This document shows, piece after piece, positions 7,497 through 16,451 of a stretch of 64,000 nucleotides of DNA. The stretch spans positions 434,001 through 498,000 of the forward strand of contig JACDOC010000001.1 in the NCBI GenBank assembly GCA_017656295.1. Direction: 5' to 3'. A model generated the notes under the pieces. That model saw nothing but the letters and a program-made list of their open reading frames with translations. It had not been told where the DNA came from and did no database searches. Each line of letters begins with the position of its first letter. The stretch's first letter is position 1. Origin of the DNA: Bacillus sp. (in: firmicutes) (GTDB lineage: Bacteria; Bacillota; Bacilli; Bacillales; JACDOC01). The position numbers and the translations under genes were made by a program.

Positions 7497-7519
7497 AAAG
7501 ATAGAAATTGTCTATCTTT
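7497..7519. promoter_or_regulatory. Inverted repeat at the fadM transcription start region
   Basis: Perfect 8-bp arms AAAGATAG and CTATCTTT around AAATTGT, a few bases after a possible -10 TAAAAT (7487-7492) and upstream of fadM. It could be an operator or a leader hairpin. No known regulator consensus was recognised. Confidence 0.45.
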
Positions 7520-7582
7520 TATTATTATTTTGTAAGTAAACGTTTCCATTTTTTTATTTTTACGTGCAGGGGGTATGCAAAC

Positions 7583-8500
7583 ATGGAAGCACTATTACGT
7601 AATTTTTTCTTATTTTTATCTAAAAATAAATTTTTAACGAAGATGGCAAAAAAATATGGTCTTCGTTTTGGCGCTTCCCGTTTTGTAGCTGGAGAAACAA
7701 TTGAACAAGCGGTCGAAGTGATTAAAGATTTAAATCGTAAGGGGTTAGCTGTAACAATTGACTATTTAGGCGAGTTTGTCGATAACGAAAAAGAAGCAAA
7801 CGAAATGGCCGACCAATCAATTGAAGCAATTAAAGCGATTGGTCGTGAAAAATTAGATTCGCAATTATCATTGAAAATGACATCGATGGGATTAGACATT
7901 TCTTATGATGTGGTTATGCGCAATATGCGCCGCATTTTAGATGCAGCCAAAGAAAACAATGTGTTCGTGACGATTGATATGGAAGACTATGCCCGTTGTC
8001 AAAAAACGTTAGACATTTTTAAAGAACTAAAGAAAGATTACGACAATGTCGGTACCGTTATTCAGGCGTATTTATACCGTACCGAAAAAGATATTGAGGA
8101 CTTAAATGCTTATTCACCGAACCTTCGTTTAGTAAAAGGAGCGTATAAAGAATCGCCAGAAGTAGCGTTCCCTGATAAAAAAGACGTTGATGAAAACTTT
8201 AAAAAGATCATTAAAATGCATTTATTAAACGGAAACTATACAGCTGTGGCTACCCACGACGATGCGATAATTGAATATACGAAACAACTCGTGAAAGAGT
8301 ATAACATTCCAAATGACCAATTTGAATTCCAAATGTTATATGGCATTCGTCCGGAGCGTCAATTAGAGCTAGTTAAAGAAGGGTACAAAATGCGCGTGTA
8401 CGTCCCATATGGGACTGATTGGTACGGATATTTCATGCGTCGTTTAGCGGAGCGTCCAGCTAACGTAGCGTTCGTATTAAAAGGGATTCTTAAGAAGTAA
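7583..8500 (+). CDS. fadM: Proline dehydrogenase FadM/PutB type
   Basis: FAD-dependent proline dehydrogenase (305 aa) that oxidises L-proline to pyrroline-5-carboxylate. Single TIM-barrel domain; the C-terminal signature YFMRRLAERPANV, with the paired arginines that bind the proline carboxylate, is present. The start is the ATG at 7583 after GCAGGGGG; a longer frame upstream lacks an SD and is hydrophobic in an unlikely way. Located directly before the fadNAE operon as in B. subtilis, where it carries the name fadM. Ends with a strong terminator, so it is monocistronic. Confidence 0.9.
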   Translation: MEALLRNFFLFLSKNKFLTKMAKKYGLRFGASRFVAGETIEQAVEVIKDLNRKGLAVTIDYLGEFVDNEKEANEMADQSIEAIKAIGREKLDSQLSLKMTSMGLDISYDVVMRNMRRILDAAKENNVFVTIDMEDYARCQKTLDIFKELKKDYDNVGTVIQAYLYRTEKDIEDLNAYSPNLRLVKGAYKESPEVAFPDKKDVDENFKKIIKMHLLNGNYTAVATHDDAIIEYTKQLVKEYNIPNDQFEFQMLYGIRPERQLELVKEGYKMRVYVPYGTDWYGYFMRRLAERPANVAFVLKGILKK

Positions 8501-8506
8501 CATATG

Positions 8507-8540
8507 GGGGACAATCCTTACCGAGGGTTGTCCCTTTTTT
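8507..8540 (+). terminator. Terminator of fadM
   Basis: Stem GGGACAATCC / GGGTTGTCCC with one wobble, followed by six T residues. Confidence 0.85.
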
Positions 8541-8544
8541 ATAA

Positions 8545-8673
8545 TTATTTTTTGTATTGATTATTTTGACTGTTTACTTTTCCACCACCGTCGTATTCCG
8601 GAGTAGGACCTGCATTTCCTTTAACACTAGCTGCACTGACAGCATGTTTTGTCGGTTGTTTTTTTACCTTCAA
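8545..8673 (-). CDS. yuzL: Small spore protein YuzL family
   Basis: A 42-residue basic protein, read on the minus strand from TTG with a strong SD AGGAGGTGA six bases upstream. It carries the YuzL-family core VSAASVKGNAGPTPEYDGGG, preceded by a Lys-rich N-terminus and followed by a Gln/Asn tail. YuzL is a small protein of spore formers lying next to the fad region in B. subtilis; its function is not known. Identification is from recall of the conserved core, not from alignment. Confidence 0.8.
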   Translation of the reverse strand: MKVKKQPTKHAVSAASVKGNAGPTPEYDGGGKVNSQNNQYKK

Positions 8674-8838
8674 CGCAATTCACCTCCTATCGCCTAGCAT
8701 CCCCGAAGTTTCACCTGCATATGATAAAAATAAGATGCGAATTTTCAGTATATTAATATATTTAAATATTGCGTAATTTTTGAAAATATCATATATTATA
8801 AGTGACAGGTAAATTTTGAAATTTTTTTCAGAAGAAAA

Positions 8839-8856
8839 TGAATGAGTATTCATTCA
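8839..8856. promoter_or_regulatory. FadR operator of fadNAE
   Basis: TGAATGAGTATTCATTCA matches the Bacillus FadR consensus TGAATGAnTAnTCATTCA exactly. It sits just ahead of the fadN SD, downstream of a plausible promoter (TTGCGT, 17 bases, TATATT at about 8771-8799). FadR released by long-chain acyl-CoA would derepress the operon. Confidence 0.9.
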
Positions 8857-8878
8857 AGAGATAAAGGAGGAAAAGGCA

Positions 8879-11263
8879 TTGACTCGAAGCATCCACAAAG
8901 CAGCCGTTCTCGGTTCAGGTGTTATGGGTTCTGGTATTGCTGCGCATTTAGCCAACGTAGGAATCCCAACATTATTGCTCGATATTGTTCCGAAAGAATT
9001 AACCGAAGAAGAGAAGAAAAATGGACTCACGTTAGAACACAAAGAAGTTCGTAATCGTCTGAGTCAAACCGCTCTCCAAAAGTTGTTAAAGCAAAAACCA
9101 GCTCCTCTAGCTTCAAAAAAGAACTTGGCCTTTATTGAAGTAGGAAACTTAGAAGACGATCTCGATCGATTAAAAGAGTGTGATTGGATTATTGAAGTAG
9201 TAGTCGAACGACTCGATATTAAGAAGCAGTTGTTTGAAAAAGTTGATCAATATCGTAAACAAGGGAGTATCGTAAGTTCTAATACATCCGGAATTTCGAT
9301 TGAAGCGATGGCAGAAGGTCGCTCTGAAGATTTTCAAAAACATTTTTTAGGAACGCACTTTTTTAATCCTCCTCGTTACTTAAAGCTTCTTGAAATAATT
9401 CCAACGAAAAAGACGGATCCTGAAGTGCTCCAATTTATGAAATCATTTGGTGAGGACGTACTTGGTAAAGGAGTCGTTGTTGCTAAAGATACACCGAACT
9501 TTATCGCTAACCGAATTGGAACGTACGGGTTACTTGTTACTGTTCAAGAAATGTTGAAAGGAAAGTACGGCGTCGGCGAAATCGATTCCTTGACAGGACC
9601 TATCATTGGGCGCCCGAAAAGCGCTACGTTCCGTACCCTAGATGTGGTGGGATTAGATACATTCATTCATGTCGCCAACAACGTGTATGAAAAAGTGACC
9701 GGTAACGAAAAAGAAGTATTCGAAGTCCCTGCGTTTATGAAAGCGATGTTACAAAAAGGTTGGCTCGGTAGTAAGACCGGTCAAGGCTTTTATTTAAAAA
9801 AAGATAAAGAAATTTTGGAGTTAAATCCGACCACACTTGAGTATCAACCGCGTACGAAATTACAAGCACCTTCATTACAAATGGCTAAACAAGAAAAAAG
9901 TTTACCAAAGAAACTAAAAGCGCTCGTGTACGCTGAAGACCGCGCTGGAACACTATTATGGAATATTCTTGCTCCAGTATTAAGCTACTCTGCTCAGCTT
10001 CTCGGAGAAATCGCTGATGATATCGTTGCTATTGACCGAGCAATGAAATGGGGATTTGGCTGGGAGCTTGGACCATTTGAAGTATGGGATGCCATTGGTG
10101 TGAAACGGTCTGTGGAAAAGATGAAAGAATCAAATATCGAAGTCCCTGCTTGGATTGTAGAAATGCTCGAAAGCGGACATGAAACGTTTTACAAAGAAGA
10201 AGAAGGTGTCGTCTCCTATTATCACAACGGGGACTATCGTCAAGTAGAAACAAATCCAAAAGTTATTGACTTAAAGCTATTGAAAAAACAAAAAGGTGTC
10301 ATTAAGAAAAATAGCGGAGCAAGCTTAATTGATATCGGTGATGGGGTCGCGTTATTGGAATTTCATTCACCGAATAACGCGATAGGCTTAGATATCATCC
10401 AAATGATCAACTTTGCTCTCGACGAAGTAGAAAAAAATTACAAAGGTCTCGTCATCGGAAACCAAGGGAAAAACTTCTGTGTTGGTGCCAACTTAGCCCT
10501 CATTTTAATGGAAGCCCAAGACGATAACGACTTTGAAATTGACATGGTTGTTCGCCAATTCCAGCAAGCGATGATGCGCGTGAAATATAGTAAACGTCCA
10601 GTAGTGGCAGCACCGTTTGGAATGACATTAGGTGGAGGGACCGAAATTTGTTTACCAGCTGCTCGCATTCAAGCGTCATTAGAAACGTATATGGGCTTAG
10701 TAGAAGTTGGCGTAGGACTTATTCCAGGTGGTGGAGGTAATAAAGAGCTTTACATTAAGCATTTGGAAAGTATTCCGAACGGAGTCGAATTCGATTTACA
10801 AAAAGTGGCGAACAAAGTATTTGAAACGATTGCTATGGCGAAAGTGTCAACATCCGGTGAAGAAGCACGTGAACTTAATTTCCTTGATCTAGCTGATGGT
10901 ATAAGCGTCAATAACGATCATTTATTATACGATGCAAAACAACTGGTGCTGTCCCTTTACGAAAGCGGATACAAACCGCCGGTGAAAAAGAAAGTTCCGG
11001 TTGTTGGAGAAACAGGTTATGCGACATTACTGTTAGCAGCCCAATCCATGTACTATTCAGGTTATATTTCTGAGCACGACTTAAAGATTGCTAAAAAGTT
11101 GGCGTATGTTATCGCGGGTGGAAAAGTGCCGTTCGGTACAGAAGTGGATGAAGAGTATTTACTCGATTTAGAGCGCGAAGCATTCTTAAGCTTAGTAAAA
11201 GAACCAAAATCCCAACAACGTATGCAATATATGTTAACAAAAGGAAAGCCCCTACGTAATTAA
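8879..11263 (+). CDS. fadN: 3-hydroxyacyl-CoA dehydrogenase / enoyl-CoA hydratase FadN
   Basis: Bifunctional beta-oxidation enzyme (794 aa). N-terminal NAD-binding domain with GSGVMGSG (12-19), followed by a hydroxyacyl-CoA dehydrogenase region with SSNTSGISIEAMA and HFFNPPRY; a C-terminal crotonase domain (about 485-690) with GKNFCVGANLALIL and GMTLGGGTEICLPAARI. It hydrates enoyl-CoA and oxidises the 3-hydroxyacyl-CoA. TTG start behind AAAGGAGG; the FadR box lies immediately upstream. First gene of fadN-fadA-fadE with FadA starting 24 bases after its stop. Confidence 0.95.
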   Translation: MTRSIHKAAVLGSGVMGSGIAAHLANVGIPTLLLDIVPKELTEEEKKNGLTLEHKEVRNRLSQTALQKLLKQKPAPLASKKNLAFIEVGNLEDDLDRLKECDWIIEVVVERLDIKKQLFEKVDQYRKQGSIVSSNTSGISIEAMAEGRSEDFQKHFLGTHFFNPPRYLKLLEIIPTKKTDPEVLQFMKSFGEDVLGKGVVVAKDTPNFIANRIGTYGLLVTVQEMLKGKYGVGEIDSLTGPIIGRPKSATFRTLDVVGLDTFIHVANNVYEKVTGNEKEVFEVPAFMKAMLQKGWLGSKTGQGFYLKKDKEILELNPTTLEYQPRTKLQAPSLQMAKQEKSLPKKLKALVYAEDRAGTLLWNILAPVLSYSAQLLGEIADDIVAIDRAMKWGFGWELGPFEVWDAIGVKRSVEKMKESNIEVPAWIVEMLESGHETFYKEEEGVVSYYHNGDYRQVETNPKVIDLKLLKKQKGVIKKNSGASLIDIGDGVALLEFHSPNNAIGLDIIQMINFALDEVEKNYKGLVIGNQGKNFCVGANLALILMEAQDDNDFEIDMVVRQFQQAMMRVKYSKRPVVAAPFGMTLGGGTEICLPAARIQASLETYMGLVEVGVGLIPGGGGNKELYIKHLESIPNGVEFDLQKVANKVFETIAMAKVSTSGEEARELNFLDLADGISVNNDHLLYDAKQLVLSLYESGYKPPVKKKVPVVGETGYATLLLAAQSMYYSGYISEHDLKIAKKLAYVIAGGKVPFGTEVDEEYLLDLEREAFLSLVKEPKSQQRMQYMLTKGKPLRN

Positions 11264-11287
11264 CGAAACGGAGAAAGGGTGGAAAGA

Positions 11288-12463
11288 ATGAGAGAAGCGG
11301 TCATTGTAGCTGGTGCGAGAACGCCAGTCGGAAAAGCAAAAAAAGGTTCGCTCGCTACGGTACGTCCAGACGACTTAGGTGCACTTGTAGTAAAAGAAAC
11401 GTTAAAACGTGCTGGTAACTATGAAGGTCCGATTGATGATTTAATTATCGGATGCGCTATGCCAGAAGCGGAGCAAGGTTTAAACTTAGCAAGAAATATC
11501 GGCGCATTAGCAGGCTTACCACACACGGTACCGGCTATTACGATCAATCGATATTGCTCGTCTGGATTACAGTCCATTGCTTTTGCTGCTGAAAAAATTA
11601 TGATTGGTCACGCCGATACAATCATTGCTGGTGGCGCTGAATCGATGAGTTTAGTGCCGATGATGGGACATGTTGTCCGTCCGAATGCGAAGCTAGCTGA
11701 AACAGCTCCTGAATATTATATGAGCATGGGCCATACGGCGGAAGAAGTGGCGAAAAAGTATGGTATTACACGGGAAGAACAAGACGCCTTTGCTGTACGG
11801 AGTCATCAAAAAGCAGCCAAAGCGATTAAAGAAGGGAAGTTTCAAGACGAAATCGTTCCAGTGGATGTAACGGTACGCCAAGTGGACGAAAATAACAGAC
11901 TTGTCGAAAAAACGTTCCAATTTACAGAAGACGAAGGAGTACGACCAGATACGAACGTCGAGGTGCTATCGAAGTTACGACCAGCCTTTGCTGCAAATGG
12001 TACCGTAACGGCAGGAAACGCATCGCAAACGAGCGACGGAGCAGCAGCAGTACTGGTTATGGATCGAGAAAAAGCAGAGTCACTTGGCTTAAAACCAATA
12101 GCTAAATTCCGTTCTTTCGCGGTTGCAGGTGTACGACCTGAAATTATGGGAATCGGTCCGGTTGAAGCGGTACCGAAAGCACTCAAGTTAGCAGGGCTCG
12201 AGTTATCTGATATCGACTTAATTGAATTAAATGAAGCATTTGCATCCCAATCCATTCAAGTCATCCGAGAACTAGGTTTAGATGAAGAAAAAGTGAATGT
12301 GAATGGTGGAGCGATTGCCTTAGGACATCCACTTGGTTGTACAGGAACAAAATTAACGCTCACGCTCCTTCACGAAATGAAGCGGAGAAATGCCCAATTT
12401 GGTGTTGTCACGATGTGTATCGGTGGCGGAATGGGTGCCGCTGGCGTATTTGAATTACTTTAA
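11288..12463 (+). CDS. fadA: Acetyl-CoA C-acyltransferase (3-ketoacyl-CoA thiolase) FadA
   Basis: Thiolase that cleaves 3-ketoacyl-CoA with CoA into acetyl-CoA and a shortened acyl-CoA. Nucleophilic Cys90 in NRYCSSG, the second-half GHPLGCTG histidine motif and the C-terminal [10 protein letters not shown] cysteine are all present. The ATG at 11288 gives 391 residues, the same as B. subtilis FadA; an upstream GTG in frame overlaps the SD and is unlikely. Middle gene of the FadR-controlled operon. Confidence 0.95.
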   Translation: MREAVIVAGARTPVGKAKKGSLATVRPDDLGALVVKETLKRAGNYEGPIDDLIIGCAMPEAEQGLNLARNIGALAGLPHTVPAITINRYCSSGLQSIAFAAEKIMIGHADTIIAGGAESMSLVPMMGHVVRPNAKLAETAPEYYMSMGHTAEEVAKKYGITREEQDAFAVRSHQKAAKAIKEGKFQDEIVPVDVTVRQVDENNRLVEKTFQFTEDEGVRPDTNVEVLSKLRPAFAANGTVTAGNASQTSDGAAAVLVMDREKAESLGLKPIAKFRSFAVAGVRPEIMGIGPVEAVPKALKLAGLELSDIDLIELNEAFASQSIQVIRELGLDEEKVNVNGGAIALGHPLGCTGTKLTLTLLHEMKRRNAQFGVVTMCIGGGMGAAGVFELL

Positions 12464-12490
12464 TACGAAAATCAAAGGGAGGATTTTATA

Positions 12491-14275
12491 ATGACAAACA
12501 AAACGGATGCTTTAATTAAAGGTGGTAGCTTCTTAATTGATGATGTGTCTTATGAGCAATTGTTCGTTCCAGAAGAGTATACGGATGAACAAAAAATGAT
12601 TGCGAAAACGACAGAAGAATTTGTTGTAAACGAAGTGATTCCACAGCTTGAACATCTTGAAAACCATGAGTTCGATCGTTCGGTAAAACTATTAAAACAA
12701 GCAGGGGAAATAGGTTTACTAGGTGCGGACGTTCCTGAAGAATATGGGGGGCTTGGTTTAGATAAAATTAGCTCTGCACTTATCGCGGAAAAAATGTCTC
12801 GTGCCGGCGGATTCTCCATTTCCTATGGAGCACATGTCGGAATTGGTTCATTACCAATCGTATTATTCGGTACGGAAGAACAAAAGAAAAAATATTTACC
12901 GGCTCTTGCGACTGGTGAAAAAATTGCCGCTTATGCGTTAACAGAACCAGGTTCCGGTTCTGATGCATTAGGTGCGAAAACAACGGCCAAATTAAATGAA
13001 GCCGGTACACATTACATTTTAAACGGTGAAAAACAGTGGATTACGAACGCTGGTTTTGCTGATGTATTTGTTGTTTACGCAAAAATTGATGGTGAACATT
13101 TCTCCGCATTTATTGTCGAACGAGACTTCCCAGGCGTATCCACTGGTGCCGAAGAAAAGAAAATGGGTATTAAAAGTTCATCCACACGTACACTCATTTT
13201 AGAAGATGCGGAAGTACCTGTAGAAAACCTTTTAGGAGAAGTTGGAAAAGGTCACGTCATTGCCTTTAATATCTTAAATATTGGTCGTTATAAACTAGGT
13301 GTCGGTGCGGTTGGTGCATCCAAACGTGCTCTTGAAATTACATTGCAATATGCGAACCAACGTCAACAGTTTAAAACTCCAATCTCCCAATTTAACTTAA
13401 CGAAAGAAAAATTCGGTACAATGGGCGCGAAACTGTATGCTGCTGAAAGCTCTGTGTATCGAACAGTCGGTTTATTTGAAGACCGAATGAGCAAGCTTTC
13501 CGAGGAAGAAGTAAATGATGGTAAAGAAGTAGCCAAATCAATTGCAGAATATGCGATTGAATGCTCTTTAAATAAAGTATTTGCGACAGAAGTATTAGAT
13601 TACATTGTTGATGAAGGTGTACAAATTCACGGTGGCTACGGTTTCATGCAAGAATATGAGATTGAAAGAATGTACCGTGATTCCCGCATTAACCGCATTT
13701 TCGAAGGTACAAACGAAATCAACCGCCTGTTAGTTCCAGGTATGTACTTACGAAAAGCGATGAAAGGGGAGCTCCCACTTTTACAGAAAGCACAAACGCT
13801 GCAAGAAGAATTAATGATGATGATGCCAGAAGAACCAGGTAACGAACCGTTAGCCCAAGAAAAATATTTAGTACGTAATGCGAAAAAAATTGCGTTAATG
13901 ATTGCTGGTTTAGCGGCACAAAAATACGGAAAAGCATTAGAAAACGAACAAGAAGTACTTGTTAATATTTCGGATATTGTTTCTAACGTTTATGCGATGG
14001 AGTCTACGGTTCTCCGTACAGAAAAAGCAATCCAACAAGTAGGTCTGGAAAAAGCGAAACAAAAAGTATTGTATACGGAGATTTTCTGTCAAGAAGCGTT
14101 CAACGAAATTGAACAACACGCCAAAGAAACATTAGTAGCTGTCGAACACGGTGATACGTTACGTATGATGCTTTCCGTCCTTCGTAAATTAACTCGTCAT
14201 ACACCAATTAATGTCATTACGAAAAAGCGTGAAGCAGCTGAAGCATTAATCGAAGCGGAAAAATATATTGTGTAA
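12491..14275 (+). CDS. fadE: Long-chain acyl-CoA dehydrogenase FadE
   Basis: FAD enzyme catalysing the first step of each beta-oxidation round, acyl-CoA to trans-2-enoyl-CoA. Acyl-CoA dehydrogenase domain at about 30-410 with AYALTEPGSGSDA and GGYGFMQEYEIERMYRDSR, and the active-site Glu in FEGTNEINR. A helical C-terminal extension of about 180 residues is typical of the VLCAD-like bacterial form, and the length (594 aa) is that of Bacillus FadE. SD AAAGGGAGG, ATG start, 27 bases after fadA. Last gene of the operon. Confidence 0.95.
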   Translation: MTNKTDALIKGGSFLIDDVSYEQLFVPEEYTDEQKMIAKTTEEFVVNEVIPQLEHLENHEFDRSVKLLKQAGEIGLLGADVPEEYGGLGLDKISSALIAEKMSRAGGFSISYGAHVGIGSLPIVLFGTEEQKKKYLPALATGEKIAAYALTEPGSGSDALGAKTTAKLNEAGTHYILNGEKQWITNAGFADVFVVYAKIDGEHFSAFIVERDFPGVSTGAEEKKMGIKSSSTRTLILEDAEVPVENLLGEVGKGHVIAFNILNIGRYKLGVGAVGASKRALEITLQYANQRQQFKTPISQFNLTKEKFGTMGAKLYAAESSVYRTVGLFEDRMSKLSEEEVNDGKEVAKSIAEYAIECSLNKVFATEVLDYIVDEGVQIHGGYGFMQEYEIERMYRDSRINRIFEGTNEINRLLVPGMYLRKAMKGELPLLQKAQTLQEELMMMMPEEPGNEPLAQEKYLVRNAKKIALMIAGLAAQKYGKALENEQEVLVNISDIVSNVYAMESTVLRTEKAIQQVGLEKAKQKVLYTEIFCQEAFNEIEQHAKETLVAVEHGDTLRMMLSVLRKLTRHTPINVITKKREAAEALIEAEKYIV

Positions 14276-14283
14276 AAATTTGA

Positions 14284-14316
14284 GAAACTGACCTTGAATC
14301 ATTGGTCAGTTTCTTC
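14284..14316 (+). terminator. Terminator of fadNAE
   Basis: Stem GAAACTGACC / GGTCAGTTTC with a ten-base loop, followed by TTCTTCTTGC; the U-tract is imperfect. Confidence 0.75.
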
Positions 14317-14417
14317 TTGCTGTCTGACGAGTAGAAGGATTTACCGTTTATCCATTGTTCAGCTTTTAGGAGAAAGGGTATAATGAGATGTAATGAATCA
14401 ATGGAAAGGAGCCAATT

Positions 14418-14720
14418 ATGGGGCAAAAAGCGATAGAAACGTTTCGTCGTTGTATCCCCCTCTTTCAAGCGCTAAGTGATCCTTATCGTCAAGATATTAT
14501 TTTGCTTTTAGCGGAAAAAGAGCCGTTAACGGTCAATGAAATTACGGAGCACTTAACGTTATCCCGTCCGGCAGTTTCGCATCATTTAAAAATTTTGCGA
14601 GACCAACATTTAGTTCAAATTGAACAAAAGGGGACGCAACGCTTTTATTCCCTTGCATTGGACGATGCGATTCAACTATTAAAAGAACTGGTTCATACGG
14701 TAGAAAAGCAGTGCGAGTAA
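14418..14720 (+). CDS. ArsR/SmtB-family winged-helix repressor
   Basis: A 100-residue ArsR-family DNA-binding protein: ALSDPYRQDIILLLAEKEPLTVNEITEHLTLSRPAVSHHLKILRDQHLV contains the recognition helix (SRPAVSHHLKIL, about 51-62). It lacks the ELCVCDL Cys motif of arsenic sensors, so any inducer binds elsewhere or is not a metal. It precedes the yusI-like gene by 30 bases and is probably co-transcribed. I know of no arsR gene at this point in the B. subtilis order, so it looks like an added gene. Confidence 0.85.
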   Translation: MGQKAIETFRRCIPLFQALSDPYRQDIILLLAEKEPLTVNEITEHLTLSRPAVSHHLKILRDQHLVQIEQKGTQRFYSLALDDAIQLLKELVHTVEKQCE

Positions 14721-14750
14721 CGTTAACATCGATAGAAAGGAGACCTACTG

Positions 14751-15107
14751 ATGGCAATTACATTTTATTGGTACCCGAAATGTGGGACATGCCGCAAAGC
14801 AAAAAAATGGTTGGACGAGCATGGTATTTCCTATGAAGAAGTACATCTTATCGAATCTCCACCGACAAAAGAAGAATTAAAAGAACTTTACGAAAAAAGC
14901 GGACTAGAGTTAAAGAAATTTTTTAATACGAGCGGTCAAAAATATCGAGAGCTAGGCTTAAAAGATAAAGTAAAAACAGCTTCTGAAGAAGAATTGCTAG
15001 ACATTTTAGCTTCAGATGGCATGTTAGTTAAGCGTCCTATTGTCACTGACGGAGAAAAAGTAACGGTAGGATTTAATGAAGAGACGTTTAAAAACACATG
15101 GTTGTAA
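14751..15107 (+). CDS. yusI: ArsC/Spx-family thioredoxin-fold protein YusI
   Basis: Glutaredoxin-like protein of the ArsC/Spx/MgsR superfamily (118 aa). The N-terminal motif CGTCRKAKKWLDEHG (about 12-26) holds a CxxC pair, and LIESPPTKEELKEL plus FNTSGQKYRELGL and the C-terminal LVKRPIVTDG region are standard. It could be an arsenate reductase-like enzyme or a redox-responsive Spx-type protein; family features alone do not decide. Lies between the ArsR gene and gcvH. Confidence 0.85.
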   Translation: MAITFYWYPKCGTCRKAKKWLDEHGISYEEVHLIESPPTKEELKELYEKSGLELKKFFNTSGQKYRELGLKDKVKTASEEELLDILASDGMLVKRPIVTDGEKVTVGFNEETFKNTWL

Positions 15108-15227
15108 TGTTAAAAATTAAATTATGATTTTGAATTTGTTGACGTCGAAATGATTTCGTCACTTGCTTTTCCACATGACCTTATGTCATGATAGACTTGC
15201 ATACATTTGCTGATGGAGGGATAGGAA

Positions 15228-15611
15228 ATGGCAACACCAAAAGAATTACGTTATTCAGAAGAACACGAATGGGTAAAAGTAGAAGGAGACAAAGTAAAAA
15301 TTGGGATTACTGATTTTGCCCAATCTGAATTAGGAGACATTGTGTTTGTTGAATTACCAGAAGTAGGCGATGAAGTAACAGCAAATGAACCGTTTGGTAG
15401 CGTGGAATCTGTTAAAACAGTTTCTGAACTTTACGCACCAATGAGCGGAAAAGTTGTCGCTGTCAACGATGAATTAAACGACAATCCAGAATATGTAAAT
15501 GAATCTCCATACGAAAAAGCATGGATGATCGTGATTGAACCATCTGATATGAGTGAGCTTGAACAATTAATGACAGCTGAACAATATGAAGAAATGATTA
15601 AACAAGACTAA
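15228..15611 (+). CDS. gcvH: Glycine cleavage system H protein
   Basis: Lipoyl carrier (127 aa) of the glycine cleavage system; in Bacillus it also serves as the hub that donates lipoyl groups to other dehydrogenases. The lipoylated Lys63 sits in [12 protein letters not shown], inside a hybrid barrel ([23 protein letters not shown]). Upstream SD GGAGGG and its own terminator indicate a monocistronic gene. The lipoate link to lipA (37456) is functional, not positional. Confidence 0.95.
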   Translation: MATPKELRYSEEHEWVKVEGDKVKIGITDFAQSELGDIVFVELPEVGDEVTANEPFGSVESVKTVSELYAPMSGKVVAVNDELNDNPEYVNESPYEKAWMIVIEPSDMSELEQLMTAEQYEEMIKQD

Positions 15612-15622
15612 TAAGTGAATGA

Positions 15623-15654
15623 AACACCCTGTTGATCAAACAGGGTGTTTTTTT
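15623..15654 (+). terminator. Terminator of gcvH
   Basis: Stem AACACCCTGTT / AACAGGGTGTT with a loop of about five bases and a run of seven T. Confidence 0.9.
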
Positions 15655-15703
15655 GTGCGTAAAGGGCATGATAAAAATAAATCGAAACATAAGGGGGATG
15701 GTT

Positions 15704-15940
15704 ATGCTAAAGAAACGAACCCGTGATGTAACGAATGAAGTAGTCGGAAAATTAAACGGTAATGTCATCGAATTATATTTAGAAAACGAACAAATTGGTA
15801 CGGTACAACTATCTTCACAAGTAGATTTACAGTTGGAACCAAATTATTTTTCAGATCATCAAAAAATATTTCAGCAATATACCTCTACAGAAGGAGAAAC
15901 AAAACGTTATACCGACTGTGATGAAGGAGGATGGTGTTAA
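15704..15940 (+). CDS. yusG: Conserved small protein YusG
   Basis: A 78-residue soluble protein of unknown function, found after gcvH in Bacillus with the same length. The start chosen is ATG 15704, seven bases after AAGGGGG; the ATG six bases earlier abuts the SD, and a longer open frame lacks an SD. Features are a basic N-terminus (MLKKRTRDVTNEVVGKLNG), a beta-rich body and an acidic Cys-containing C-terminus. Followed by an ATATCGGG hairpin with eight T. Confidence 0.75.
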   Translation: MLKKRTRDVTNEVVGKLNGNVIELYLENEQIGTVQLSSQVDLQLEPNYFSDHQKIFQQYTSTEGETKRYTDCDEGGWC

Positions 15941-15941
15941 C

Positions 15942-15968
15942 ATATCGGGGAATCCCGATATTTTTTTT
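15942..15968 (+). terminator. Terminator of yusG
   Basis: Stem ATATCGGG / CCCGATAT with a short loop and eight T residues, beginning right after the stop codon. Confidence 0.85.
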
Positions 15969-16073
15969 GTAAGGGAACGGTACCTTAAACGAAGTAAGTA
16001 TACATAAATCATTACGAAATGAGCTACATATGGTAACATAATAGTAATTTATTGTTATAAGGTGTGATGGTGG

Positions 16074-16439
16074 ATGGATGATGTAAACAAAAAAGTAATT
16101 ATTGTCGAAGGGACGTCAGATAAACGAAAAATTGAAGCAATCATTAATGAGCCGGTTGAAATTATATGTACAAATGGTACGATAAGTATTAGTAAAATGG
16201 ATGAATTAGTCGATCAGTTGTATGATAAAGAAGTTTTTATTCTCGTCGATGCAGACGATGCAGGAGAAAAGCTCCGTAAATTATTTAAGCGAGAATTTCC
16301 AGAAGCTGAACATATTTATATCGACCGTATGTACCGTGAAGTTGCCGCTGCACCTTCACGTCATTTAGCAACTGTTTTACTAAGCGCCAATATAGATGTT
16401 AATATGATTTATTTAGAACAATATAAAAGTGAAGGATGA
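16074..16439 (+). CDS. yusF: Toprim-domain protein YusF
   Basis: Small single Toprim-fold protein (121 aa). The catalytic-type motifs are seen: IIVEGTSDKRKIEAI with the conserved Glu (about 13), and LVDADDAGEKLRKLF with the DxD pair (about 63-65). Such stand-alone Toprim proteins resemble ribonuclease M5 and primase cores, but the specific reaction of YusF is unknown. The downstream thioredoxin-like gene starts 12 bases after it; the two likely form an operon. Confidence 0.85.
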   Translation: MDDVNKKVIIVEGTSDKRKIEAIINEPVEIICTNGTISISKMDELVDQLYDKEVFILVDADDAGEKLRKLFKREFPEAEHIYIDRMYREVAAAPSRHLATVLLSANIDVNMIYLEQYKSEG

Positions 16440-16451
16440 GAAAGTTACGAC

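Noticed and set aside
11842-12255. Long minus-strand frame of Ser/Thr/Pro-rich sequence opposite fadA
   Set aside because: Shadow frame of a well supported thiolase; composition reflects antisense codons.
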